In this document: positions 47,769-58,000 of the stretch, piece after piece
Numbering within the stretch: position 1 is the first letter of the stretch
How the letters are laid out: every line of letters starts with the position of its first letter
Assembly: GCA_964059195.1 (NCBI GenBank)
Contig: CAXKWD010000005.1
Location: forward strand, 144,795,686-144,859,685
Direction: 5' to 3'
Source of the DNA: Ectobius pallidus
Lineage: Eukaryota > Arthropoda > Insecta > Blattodea > Ectobiidae
Length of the DNA stretch: 64,000 nt
Notes under the pieces: model-generated
What the model was told of the DNA's origin: nothing
The model's input: only the letters and a program-made list of their open reading frames with translations
The model's database searches: none
Position numbers and translations under genes: made by a program

Positions 47769-49327
47769 AGAAAGAGAAAGCGCGGAAAGAACCTAAAACT
47801 CGTAAATTGCCTGTTATCATCTCGGGTAGCTTTTTCAATAGGATCCATACCAAGTGTTATTCCACGTGACTTTGTTTACGTGTCATCTTATATTATGGTG
47901 TAAACCAGACAAGATGCTTAATTTCCTTAATGCGAGTTAATGCACTCGCCATTTCCGCCTACATGCATGATACCCTGTCTTGAGACATTAACCGTAACAC
48001 TCAGAAAGGAGAAATCAGGGCACTGTTTCTAAGTAATCCAAGGTAAATAAGTTGGAAGTGTCACCTTTGTTTACTTCCATTAAGGCCATCTCAGATATAC
48101 CTCACTTTGTTTGTATCCATCTTTTGAACTTGATCGAAAAAGCAGGGCTGGCTCTTGACACTCAGCATTAAAAATCTATAACTGTTATAGTACATTAGAA
48201 TATGCCTCGGAAAGGTATCAGCACTTATGGTGTTTGTTTTCATTAAAAGTTTTATTAGTGTCATCATCATCTACATACAGGGATTAGGCATCAATAGCGC
48301 CTGTTCCGGCCTCAAAAGTTTGTTGGGTCCATGTTGTTTTCGGGCGACTTGGGTCTCTCTTTCCTCTTGGTGTGTAATTGAGTGCTTTTTTTGCTATATT
48401 TATATTGGGCTGTCTACTTAATTCTTTTTTTCAATTCGCACGATATTCTGAAATTTTATCATTTATAGAGAAGGTTTTATTAGTGTATTTTCCAAAATAC
48501 CAAATGTTCCCGAATCACCGTACAACTTTGTTGAAATAGGCAACCCTGGCGACAACATCAGGGATGATTAAAGTTGCACCACTGCTGTAAGATTACATTA
48601 AGTAAAATTGGTCACTTCCGTTTCACTTCTTTTATTTAAAAGTTTTCTGTTAAAACTGTCAATACGTAAGTGGCAATTGTGTTTGATGCACTTACATTTA
48701 GCTTTGATTGTTACAGCGATGTTTTATGTAGATTGTTGGAAATATCGGTCACTAAGTGAGGTGGTCTCTCAATAGGACTGACATTTCAGATACGTTTAAC
48801 TGCATTGGCAAAGTATTTGATCATAGGTAATATAAGGAGAGAAAATTAGAGCCTCTGGATAAAGTTTCCCGGTCTTTCACGTCCAAGTAATACCTTGGTT
48901 TCCTGGGGAGTTGTGAGGCGATGGGCTTACCACCTGTCCCTCTACCGTCTCTCGAAAATAAGCGTAACAAAATTCACATTGGTATCAGAAACCTCCAATT
49001 GGAGGCCCTTCGCCCTGACACTGGGGATCTAGGACACAGTCAGTCTTTAATATAAAGAGAGATCAGGATTTTATTGACTATTCCATTTATAAGCCGCATG
49101 TTTGATATTGACCAAATAACGATTAGCAATTCCTCGAATGTAGATCAATCACGATTGTTTTTCTTAAAATATGCTTCCTCGGATTTCAAGGATACAATTT
49201 TATCTGATGAAACGTCAGCTCGTTACTGGACGCGTAAGGCATCAACGTGCGGTGATTATTGCGATTATTACCAACGCTTTTCGTTAGTGGTCTACTTTTT
49301 AGAGTAAACTCTTTGGTGACCTAATGG
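46841..49327. other. Intergenic DNA with microsatellites
   Basis: There is an (ATT)n run at 47,115-47,147 and a (GA)n run at 47,711-47,780. 48,535-48,560 carries GGCAACCCTGGCGA, like a hAT terminus, but no partner end or TSD was found. The frames here are short and unrecognised. Confidence 0.55.
47711..47780. repeat. (GA)n microsatellite
   Basis: A pure GA run of about 50 bp followed by AAAGAGAAAG units. The antisense frame is a Ser-Leu repeat, not a gene. Confidence 0.95.
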
Positions 49328-49870
49328 TTATTAAGTGCCAGTATGGTACTTTATGAGATTGTGTGGGGGAGGAAAAATGTCTGTCCGTCTGTCCGTCCGT
49401 CCGTCCGTCCGTCCGTGTGTCTGTACGCGCTCTAACTCAAATACGCTTTGTCGAATTTTAATGAAACTTGGTATACACGTTTATAATGTCCATGGGAAGA
49501 ACCCTATTGATATTGGACCAAATCGGTTCACCGGTACCGGAGTAAAACCCAATTTAGTGTATACTCTAAAGGCACCATAACTCACATACGCTTTATCAGA
49601 TTTTCATGAAACTTGGAATACCTATTTATAATGTCCATGGGAAGACGTCTGTTGATGCTGGACCAAATCGGTTGGCCGGTACCGGAATAATACCCAATTT
49701 AGTGCCTTTTTATGGTATCATATAACAAAAGGCGCGGTAACTCAAATACGCTTTATCGGATTTTCATGAAACTTCGTATACTCATTTATAGCGACCATGG
49801 CAATAAGCCTTTTGAATTTAGACTTAATCGGTTGACCAGTACCGAAATAAAGAGTAATTAACAGTCAAAT
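49328..49870 (+). repeat. Repeat family R5 with CTGT/CCGT array and about 155-bp tandem units
   Basis: It starts TTAAGTGCCAGTATGGTACT. A CTGT/CCGT tetranucleotide array follows at 49,378-49,420. Then come three diverged units of about 150-160 bp, each with AACTCAAATACGCTTTATCG, CATGAAACTT, ATGTCCATGGGAAGA and CGGTnnnCCGGTACCG. It is shared with 60,720-61,620 and inverted at 19,553-19,760. Confidence 0.85.
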
Positions 49871-50530
49871 TCATTATAATATTTTGGTTCAATTCGAAGC
49901 ATTTTGATTGGCTCGCGGCCAACCAATCAGCGGGCGAGTCCCGTTACTAATGTAAATAATGTGGAATTCTGTAACAAGCCTTCAATTCCTCCTGAAACCT
50001 TCCTTAGTACTGGAGGGTTAAAAAGAAGGCACCTAATTCAAATGCAAAATGAAATTCTCGGTTCTTTCTTATAGCGTCTTCAATAAATGACAGATTATAA
50101 AGCTTCCTTCAGTTGCCATGGACAGTTGCCATCTACATGAAAAACAAATGTTCCCATATGTACGATTATAGATGAAATGCTGTTGTATAATGACTAATTA
50201 TTTTGCTAAAATTGATTACAATTGAATTGAAGCATTGAATTTTTCTTCAGCCTATGTCAGATTAATAATTCCTGACCTCTTAATAAATAAAAACATTAAG
50301 CTTTGAGAATATGGGTAGGTTGGTACGCCTGCTTCAACGAGGGCCTCATCCTAATTTATCACTCAGATATCGCGAATATTATAGTACTAATTAATGAAAT
50401 AATTCAATGTTGTAACATAATAAATCTAGCAGGCACGATATATAGCCTAATTTCGAAATACGATGATTTTTCTTTTCTGTGAGCTACGACGAGATAGTAT
50501 TCTCTGGTATTGGACACTTAACATTCGCAG
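49871..50530. other. Intergenic DNA
   Basis: No gene is seen. Confidence 0.45.
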
Positions 50531-50533
50531 TGT

Positions 50534-50610
50534 GGTTTGGTCTTGGGGTAAGGTGATTGACTAGTGGATCAAGAGATGTCACGTTCGAATCCACCCTAAA
50601 CCCATTTTTT
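50534..50610 (+). repeat. tRNA-like sequence or SINE head, family E
   Basis: The stretch of about 73 nt begins GGTTTGG and ends CTAAACC, so the ends can pair as an acceptor-like stem. It has a B-box-like CACGTTCGAATCC. The T arm and anticodon stem pair poorly, and a T-rich run follows at once. It fits a tRNA pseudogene or SINE head better than an active tRNA gene. Confidence 0.45.
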
Positions 50611-50752
50611 TTTATTCTTATAAGTTATGTTAAATTGAGTCTATTCCATTCTTGTGTTCTATTTTTATTTTTATTTTTTAAAAAACTCGGAATTCATTGT
50701 CTTTCATTGACCTACATCATCAATCCTAAAGAATGATAACATTAGCCTATAA

Positions 50753-51080
50753 TAGTCCAGTCAAAAAACTTTAAAAAAATGACCCAACCTCTAAAAAAAT
50801 CCGAAAGTTTTGAAACTTTGCACACTTATTTAATGGTACCTTGGGATGATTATACCAAAAGTCCTCATGAATATGAGGCGAGCTCTAGCGGCAATTAGCG
50901 AAAACAGGACCCCTATTTTGGTTTTTCGTTAATATCTCGAGAACCGTTGGTCTGAGGTAAAAGTTGACTATATACGTAATTAAATCTTATTAAATTTGGA
51001 ACATAAATGATTATGTACATTTTTCTCGTATTCCTAATGTTTACCGAGTTATGGGGCGCTAAAGGATAGCGTTTTTTCTA
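50753..51080 (+). repeat. Left terminal inverted repeat of the Academ-like element
   Basis: It pairs with 53,015-53,332. The divergence between the two arms (several indels, for example the segment after AACTTT near 50,775) shows the copy is old. Confidence 0.9.
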
Positions 51081-51149
51081 AAACCGTCGAGGAGCGCACG
51101 ATGGTGCAAATTAAAGTAGGTACCTACCGTACTATTTCACCATTGTCTT

Positions 51150-52804
51150 TATTTGAGGAGGCAGGAGTGCGGAATACCAAGAAATCTACCTTGTACGATG
51201 CCTACTCCATTAAAAGAAGAAATTAACCTAGTCTATATTGACATTGTTTTGGTTGGAGGCTTACTATTACACAATTAAATTACACAAGGTGGTGTGGCCC
51301 AAAGATTCGCCAACAATCTCAACCATCTGCTAGTGTTATGTAGCCTATGTTCTCAAGCATTATGGTGGCAACGGCTGCACGGTGGTGTTTGATGTTTATT
51401 CAGCCACCTGATCCAGTACAAAGAGAGCTGAACAGAACCGAAGGTACAAAACAAAGAGGTCAGTTGACATAAACTTTGGAGAGAAAACAATAGTAACAGT
51501 CAAACAGGATGATTTTCTTTCTAACGAAAAGAATAAATGTAGACTAATTTCATTCCTCATAATTGCCCTTACCAGCCATGAAGTTGAAACAGAACAAGCA
51601 ATCAGTGATGCTGACACATTGATCGTCCGAACAGCACTCGTGAAGTCCTTCACTTGTGACGAAGTAGCAATGGTCGGGTGAAGATGTAGATCTTATTATT
51701 CTCCTCATGGTCTTAACTCCGACTGAACAAAACATATTATTTGTGGAACCAAGCCATGGAAAAGTAGGAAGGCAAGTATATTGAAACCAGCAATTGCAAA
51801 CTTTGGGAATGAAGAACAGCATACTTCTTGTGCATGCGTTCAGCGGATGTGATACGACTTTGGCTGCATATCGAAATGGGAAACATTCCTGATTAAAATT
51901 GTTCAAGAAGCAAGCTGTACTGCAAGGTATTGCTGATATATTTAACAGCCCAAGTTCATCCCGTGAGGCTGTAGCTGCTGCTGGAAACAAAATATTCCTG
52001 GCATTGTACAATGCACCCAGGAAGAAAACCTCTCTTAACATGCACCGCTACAATGCTTTCACCAAATCTGTATCCAATGCTAAACCCGACCTTTCTGCTC
52101 TGCCGCCCACAAAAGGAGCAGCAAGACAACACGCATTTCGAGTGTACCATCAAATTAAATTTTGGCTTGGGAATGAACTTCTTCCTGTGCAGTGTGGTTG
52201 GAAGTTGGAAAGCGATCGACTGATCCCTGTAACAACAGAGAATCCAGCAGCACCTGAAGCTGTCCTCAACCTCATTTTTTGCAAATGTACAGGTGGATGT
52301 GGGAACAGATGTGGCTGTCGAAAAGTCAGGAATAATGTGTACAAGCATTTGTCACAACTACCATGGCGAATACTTGAATGGTGTTACTTCCACCCTCGAA
52401 GAAGACTTTGATGACCCTGATGATCCCGATGCCATAAACCTTGAAGAAACAGACCGTTCAGTGCAAAGCACAAACACTGAACATTTGGTACATGAAGATC
52501 AAAACACTGTGCTTGCTGGACGCTTAACCAGAAGTCAGGTGAGATTGCACATTTGTATTTTTTTGTTATTCATTTTCCTTGAAATAGTATACATAAATCG
52601 GTCGTCATGTTCATACGTTGTTTTACCGCTCGCTTACCTACTTTCTTTTACCTACATGTTCTTAATCTGTATAATGGTTCTCTCACATCATCATATCATG
52701 CATATTTCCCTCTTCTTACTGTGTTTAGGGCAGCAAGTTCAGAAGCTGACCAAGATGAGCAGATTGCAGGACCTTCTACCAAGAAGCGATCAAGAGTTGA
52801 TTGA
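51150..52804 (+). pseudogene. Decayed transposase-like gene (PIN/XPG-like motifs and CXC-like tail)
   Basis: Fragments in all three + frames join into one protein. In order they are SLFEEAGVRNTKKSTLYDA (from about 51,157), then AYVLKHYG and TVVFDVY (51,343-51,385). A stop follows, then TKRAEQNRR and QDDFLSNEKNK, then DADTLIV and VKSFTCDEVAMVG (to about 51,680). A frameshift leads to EDVDLIILLMVL, and another to VHAFSGCDTT (about 51,830). A stop precedes an open run to 52,330 with FRVYHQIKFWLGNEL, GWKLESDRLIPVT and CKCTGGCGNRCGCRK. The D-A-D, G-E-D-V-D and G-C-D motifs suggest a PIN/FEN-type nuclease fold. The N-terminal half is missing. At least two stops and three shifts make it a pseudogene. 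Confidence 0.8.
52539..52728 (+). other. Retained intron near the 3' end of the transposon gene
   Basis: The donor is CAG|GTGAGA at 52,539. The acceptor, after a pyrimidine-rich TCTTCTTACTGTGTTTAG, ends at 52,728. The segment is T-rich, unlike its flanks. The next exon ends IAGPSTKKRSRVD and a TGA at 52,802-52,804, resembling the C-terminal tail of related proteins. The phase across the intron is off by one, consistent with decay. Confidence 0.55.
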
Positions 52805-52841
52805 TTTTTCTGTACACAGTTTTCCTTGGAATATCCTCAGC

Positions 52842-52864
52842 ATTTTTTTTTTTTTTTTTTTTTT
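52842..52864. repeat. Poly(T) run
   Basis: About 22 T residues inside the element, downstream of the stop codon. It is prone to assembly length error. Confidence 0.9.
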
Positions 52865-53014
52865 GTTCATGTATTTCATTGTTTAATATACATCATGTCT
52901 TCCTTTTTATAGAAAGCTGTGAAATTTATCTCCTGAATCATCCTTGGTATAAAAAAATGGTAAACCATTGTCAAATATTATTAGAAATGCCATATTGTAC
53001 CGCGCTAGCGTAGT

Positions 53015-53332
53015 TTTTAAAAAACGCTATCCTTTAGCGCCCTATAACTCGGTAACCATTGGAAATACAAGAAAAATGTATATAATCATTTTTGTTGAAA
53101 AGTTAATAAGCTTCAATTATGTATATAGCAAACTTTTACCTCCGACCAACGGTTCTCGAGGTATTAACAAAAAACAAAAATAAGTGCCCTGTTTTCGGTA
53201 ATTGCCGCTAGAGCTCGCCTCATATTCACGAGGACTTTTGGTATATTCATCCTTAGGTACCTTTAAATAAGTGTGCAAAGTTTAAAAACTTTCGGATTTT
53301 TTCTTAGGTTAAACCTTGTTTTGACTGGACTA
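53015..53332 (-). repeat. Right terminal inverted repeat of the Academ-like element
   Basis: The reverse complement of 50,753-51,080, ending TTTTGACTGGACTA before TAAATG. Confidence 0.9.
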
Positions 53333-53561
53333 TAAATGTTATTTCACGAACAGAAACTATCTTTAAAGTTATTGCGTTGCGTTAAAATTGCATAAGCCTA
53401 TACTCAGAACAAAACTGCATACCGCTACTTGGAACTATCCTCTTCTTATTGGTTTACTGTTCTATTTCATTGTCAATGCATTTTGTAAAATGTTTACATA
53501 TTTTAAGAATTTATTATATCAGTGTACACCAATATGAATTAAGGTTAAGAATCAAACTTTA

Positions 53562-53895
53562 GACCTTTGTTCTTCCGTAAGCCCTACATGAATACTGTTA
53601 TAATTATACTAAATAGAATACAAATATACAATACAAATCCTATATTGTATTTGTATAAACAGAAGGTACATTATTGTGAAATAATTAACGGAGTTATTTG
53701 CCACTGAATTTTGTTAAATGTTTACATATTTTAAGAATTTCAAGTTGCAATACATTTAAATTTGACAAATAATACTATTTTTCACATATGTTAAAAAAAA
53801 ATATATTTTCTGTATATCATAACTGCAATTATAACTGATTTAAAAAGCATACTAGCACTTCGTTACATCAGTTTACCTGATTTTATTTTATAACA
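53562..53895 (+). repeat. Repeat R6, copy 1
   Basis: Its two ends match 61,785-61,935: GTTCTTCCGTAAGCCCT at the left, and ATATCATAACTGCAATTATA to GTTACATCAGTTTACCTGA at the right. This copy has about 165 bp extra in the middle. An ATGTTTACATATTTTAAGAA segment occurs both here and at about 53,490. Confidence 0.6.
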
Positions 53896-53896
53896 G

Positions 53897-53970
53897 CATG
53901 GTTCAACTGCCGGCTGTGAGCCACAAGTGGCCCTCCACTTCTCTGGTCTTCGACTCTAGGCTACTTACAG
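53897..53970 (+). other. Candidate exon A (74 nt)
   Basis: A GC-rich 74-nt segment in AT-rich DNA. It is preceded by a pyrimidine-rich acceptor ending TTTTATAACAG and followed by a near-consensus donor, CTTACAG|GTAGGA. The only frame without a stop starts at an ATG (53,898) in good context and reads MVQLPAVSHKWP, then SRLLTG. Its exit phase does not match the best frame of candidate exon B, so it may be 5' UTR or unrelated. Confidence 0.35.
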
Positions 53971-54340
53971 GTAGGATTTGTAATTTTGTTAAACATTGTA
54001 ATATTATTAACGAAAATGTAAAAAACTTTTTTTCTTCATAACATTACTTTAAAAGTATCTATGCTAAGTTGTTCTTCATTATTCACACTTCACAGTACAT
54101 GAAATAAAAATATGAAGATGCACATTGATAGGACTGGAATTATTTAATTTTAGTATACATTTATATAATTAAAATTGTATTACTCTAGAAAAATTATATT
54201 TTAAAATTATAATAACGTGACAGTCCGTAAGAGACCTGGGTCGCTTTTCCCAAGGGCTGTCAATATTATTTACATACGGTTCCTTAAAACGTTTCCGAGA
54301 ATAAATATTTTTTCTCTGAGTTTAATCCCCCCCGTTGCAG

Positions 54341-54443
54341 GGAAATTTGTGTGCCCCACGCTACCCGGGCCTTAAAGGACTGCGACCTGTCGGAGGAGGA
54401 AATTCCTATGAATCACATACATACTTTCCTATGGGCTCTGCAG
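54341..54443 (+). other. Candidate exon B (103 nt)
   Basis: It is preceded by a strong acceptor (AATCCCCCCCGTTGCAG) and followed by CTCTGCAG|GTAGCC. The second frame is fully open and protein-like: EICVPHATRALKDCDL, then PMNHIHTFLWALQ, ending in phase 0. That phase would join the coding trace starting at 55,088 after a weak TACATAG acceptor. The first frame is also open (Gly/Pro-rich). The local GC is much higher than in the flanks. A non-LTR 3' end is an alternative, because an ATT microsatellite follows at 54,465. Confidence 0.35.
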
Positions 54444-54464
54444 GTAGCCACTTGATAATTATGA

Positions 54465-54505
54465 TTATTATTAGTGTTATTATTATTGTTGTTATTATCA
54501 TCACC
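54465..54505. repeat. ATT/GTT microsatellite
   Basis: An imperfect TTATTATTAGTGTTATTATT array directly after candidate exon B. Confidence 0.75.
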
Positions 54506-55087
54506 GTCGTCGCAAATATGTAACTAAATTTTATTACTGCTTGTCCAGAATAAAACTGAATTAGAATATATAATCCTTTACATATTATACCACTTACCAA
54601 GGAGTATATGTTAGTTGAACAACTGAATTGTTCTTGTAAAGAAATTTATATTTATGTGAAATTGTTATTACAAACTTTTAAGCGTTTATTGCATAAAGCA
54701 ATAGACTTACAAACAAGCATGTAAACAATAATACTGTAATAGACTTAGCTAAATGATTCATAAAAGGAAAATGTGACAATTTCATATTTCATTTAGGCTA
54801 GATGCGCAAGCACGTCTCCATTTTGTAATATTTTATGCATGAATGTACTTTGCACAATATTATGTGTACCATGGTCGAAAACTAATGATTCATGTCACCC
54901 ATTTATCTGTAAAACTAGTGAGTATTCAGATGGCCTCTTTTTGAACTATATGGGGAACGTCATTAGGAATAGAAATGTACTGTAGAGCTTACATAACTCA
55001 ATTTTTTAAAATGAAAAAGTAACTTGGCATGTTTTTTTTGTAAATAAACGACGAATGTTAACAATACAAAATAGGCCTAATACATAG

Positions 55088-58000
55088 ACTGCTCCGTTTC
55101 TATGGAAATACGTGACACGGCCAAATATTCGGAAATTCAATTCAGGCACACCTTTTTTGGAGGAATGTATCAAAATTTTAGAAATTTTAGAAACGACTGA
55201 ATCAAGATCAGTCAATAGAAAATCCTTAGTAAAGAAAATAAATATTTACGACTGACAAACTCAAGAACCATAGAGCCAACAAGGAAAGAATGGACTGCGG
55301 AGAATTTTTAAATTTAGAACCAGAAGCAAAAAAATGAGACAACGATTTATATTACGAAATGCCTGTACGTTTATTAAAAAACAAAATTACTAATACAGAA
55401 ATGAGCGCCATAGAAATTTTTCATTTCGACGAAGTAGGGGAAAACAAATGTCAACATGTGCCAAATAAGGACAATTCATACTCCAGCCAGAATAAACGAC
55501 TAAATACCACAGTGCTATAATTAATTGCTTCAACAGACCTTTTGCTATACCAGAGGCTGCAATGGACTCTTACAAGTATACGAACAGGACAACCTCAACT
55601 TCTGACCAAAGATATGAAATTCCTGAGCTTCTTGAAATGGTCGGAAAAACAAATATGCGAATGGGAAACGGCTTAAGAAGGGTTAATGGAATTTACAGAA
55701 GAGGTATGCCTTGTTTCTCTGTCTGCACAGGAAGTCCGGGTAACATGAACGGTGAAGATAGGAAAGATGCTGGTGGCGTTGAACATGATATTTGTACATC
55801 GGAAACTAATTCGATTGGGAAAGACAGAATCATCTTTATCTACTTCTGTATTTTACAGAAATTCAAAGCTTCAAGATCCGAGAAGGAACTGTTCAGATTC
55901 TAGTTCAGATTATGATAGAGGGAAACAAAACACCCAAATCACACATAAATATGATAAGCAAAGTGAATCAAAATACGACGAAGACGAAATGTTGAGGGTC
56001 ACAGGAGGAGGATGTGATTGTGCTATCGGTTTAGAAAACTGCATATGTGAAAATATAAGAGAATATGGAAACCACCTCTGCCCTCACGGGGATAAACGAA
56101 AACGTCTTTCCTTTATTTTGAAAGACGAAATGGTCGTTATTGACCGAGAAAAACCAGAATTTTCAACTACTGAAAATGAGACAAGCAATAAGTTAGGAAC
56201 AGGAACCAACGAAAGACAGGAAAATGGAGATGGACAAATGATAGCAGATGGACTGAAAGGACTAGATGGGACTGAAATTTTATGGATTGATTACAATTTA
56301 AAGAGACAATAAGAAAGATGTCGGGAAGTAGTTGAAAACGTGCCTGATCAAAGAAAGACTACTTCTGAATTGTTTCTAACGTGGAATGATATTATGAAGA
56401 ATTTTGATATAATTGCAGGAAAGCTTAAAGAACTCAAAGACGAAGTAAATTATTTGAGTACTATTATTCGGAAAGGGGAAGCAAGAGAAATACCAGAGCT
56501 AGCTTTACACCCGTTTAAATGTAGAAATTGTTCACGGACTAGTTTGTTCTGGAATTGTAAAATAAGAGAAGGAAGTTTGAAAAGTATAATTAGAAGGAAA
56601 CCAAAGTCAACAGCCATAAAGAACAAGGAAGAGACAAAACCTATACGAAGAAGTATCGGTACATTAACATTTGAAAAGGCACTCAGCAACGCCTTCTATG
56701 TTAGAAATAAATTTGAAGATGTTGACGACGATAAATATATCGACGAATTACAGAAAGGTGCAGAAAACAGCCATGATCAAGATGAAGGAGAACACATTGA
56801 TGACATGGATATCTTGCCAGAAAGTGTTTTCCTGAAAACAGTCGGTGATGATGTACTATCATTTGCTAGTGGAAAAAATGCAGTTGTCGACCCGAATGTT
56901 GTACTGATTGGCGTTAATCGGCACCCAACTGAAGGAAGGCCTTCACGATTAGAGAAGCCTTTTTCTTCAATAATGAAAAGTAATGACGAAAGTGAGAGAA
57001 CAAGCCGAGACGACTCCTTGGAGTTGATCATGGGCAGAAATATCACGTCATTGGATGAACGACTAAGTACAGATGGTTTACAAACTGAACCAGTAACAGC
57101 AATAACTGATGGGGATTCTTATTCCGTAAACGGTTCATTTGGTGCCGTTGCTTTGTGTGATAGAAAAGTTGAGACAAAAAGACAGGATATGACAATAAAT
57201 ACAATAAACTTGTCCAAGTCTCAAAACAAAAGGAGAGATAATAAAAGCAGTTTGTCCGAAGACGACGGCTTACTTAACGATTCACAGTTAATAGGTGAAG
57301 AAGAAATAGAGCAAAGATTTATGGCTATTGGATCGTTCGAAACAAAGGAAGCAAAAATAGAAAATTGCTGCTGTAAACATATAGGTATCCATTTTATAGA
57401 ACCTCAAATAAGGAGTCAGTTGTGTATTTCGCAAAGAGTCCAGAAAGGATATGAAGGTGTAAACATGGGATTTACAACAAAGGCAGAGTGTTGTGGTCAG
57501 TGTAATTGTGGTCCTACCTGTAGTGGTTCTCCCAACAAGCTGAAGAAAGCGTCAACATTAAAAAAAGAGTTTTGCACCAAAGATCAAACAAAAATTAATT
57601 TTAATACGGATGGACTACTGGCTGAAAAGTCTAATTTTTATATATTGCCTGCAAAGCTAGCTAAAAAGGAAGAACGTGTTGCGATAACAAATCCTCAGAT
57701 ATTTCGTACAGAAAATTACATAAATGATTTCCTTACAGACATAGGTAACATAAAGGGCAAACACGATCCAGGGAAATCGCAATTTCAAGATAAAACTGAC
57801 ATCCATAGAAAGTGTACACTTTCTCTAATGAAGAAATCATTGGACCAGAATATTTGTGAAAAGTATGAATTCAATGACGGCGTGATTAGAAATGATACGG
57901 TACCTGAAATGGTATTAAATACGAGGAATAATGACAATTTCGAATTGTTGAAAAGGAATGCTGAAGAAATGGGCAGAAATTCACTTAAGGATTCTGAAAA

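Larger units (their letters stand above)
50753..53332 (+). mobile_element. Academ-like DNA transposon, decayed (2.58 kb) with about 320-bp TIRs
   Basis: The left TIR (50,753-51,080) and the right TIR (53,015-53,332) are reverse complements over about 320 bp with scattered mismatches. They share TAGTCCAGTCAAAA, GAGGCGAGCTCTAGCGGCAA, CTCGAGAACCGTTGGTC and GCGCTAAAGGATAGCG. TAA flanks both ends and could be a 3-bp TSD. Between the TIRs lies a broken protein-coding region on the + strand (51,150-52,804) with PIN/XPG-like motifs and a Cys-rich tail. Long TIRs, a short TSD and an XPG-like nuclease point to Academ. The protein family is widespread in arthropod assemblies. The superfamily call is an inference. 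Confidence 0.7.

Noticed and set aside
47629..47853. 74-codon minus-strand frame with Leu-Ser repeats
   Set aside because: It is the (GA)n microsatellite in translation.
48535..48560. Possible hAT terminus GGCAACCCTG
   Set aside because: No matching inverted end and no 8-bp duplication could be found nearby.
50534..50606. Functional tRNA gene
   Set aside because: The ends pair, but the T arm and anticodon stem are poor. A SINE head or pseudogene is more likely.
51550..52348. Minus-strand frames of 130-163 codons
   Set aside because: They are antisense shadows of the decayed transposon gene, whose + strand carries all the recognisable motifs.
55740..55858. Intron between GGGTAACA and TTTTACAG that would repair one frame change
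   Set aside because: The splice-like signals are good, but a 119-nt intron would not bring the upstream frame into the downstream frame. The alternative donor at 55,704 also fails.
55562..55903. Independent 113-codon gene
   Set aside because: Its useful part (to about 55,825) joins the coding trace of the large gene. The remainder is out of frame.
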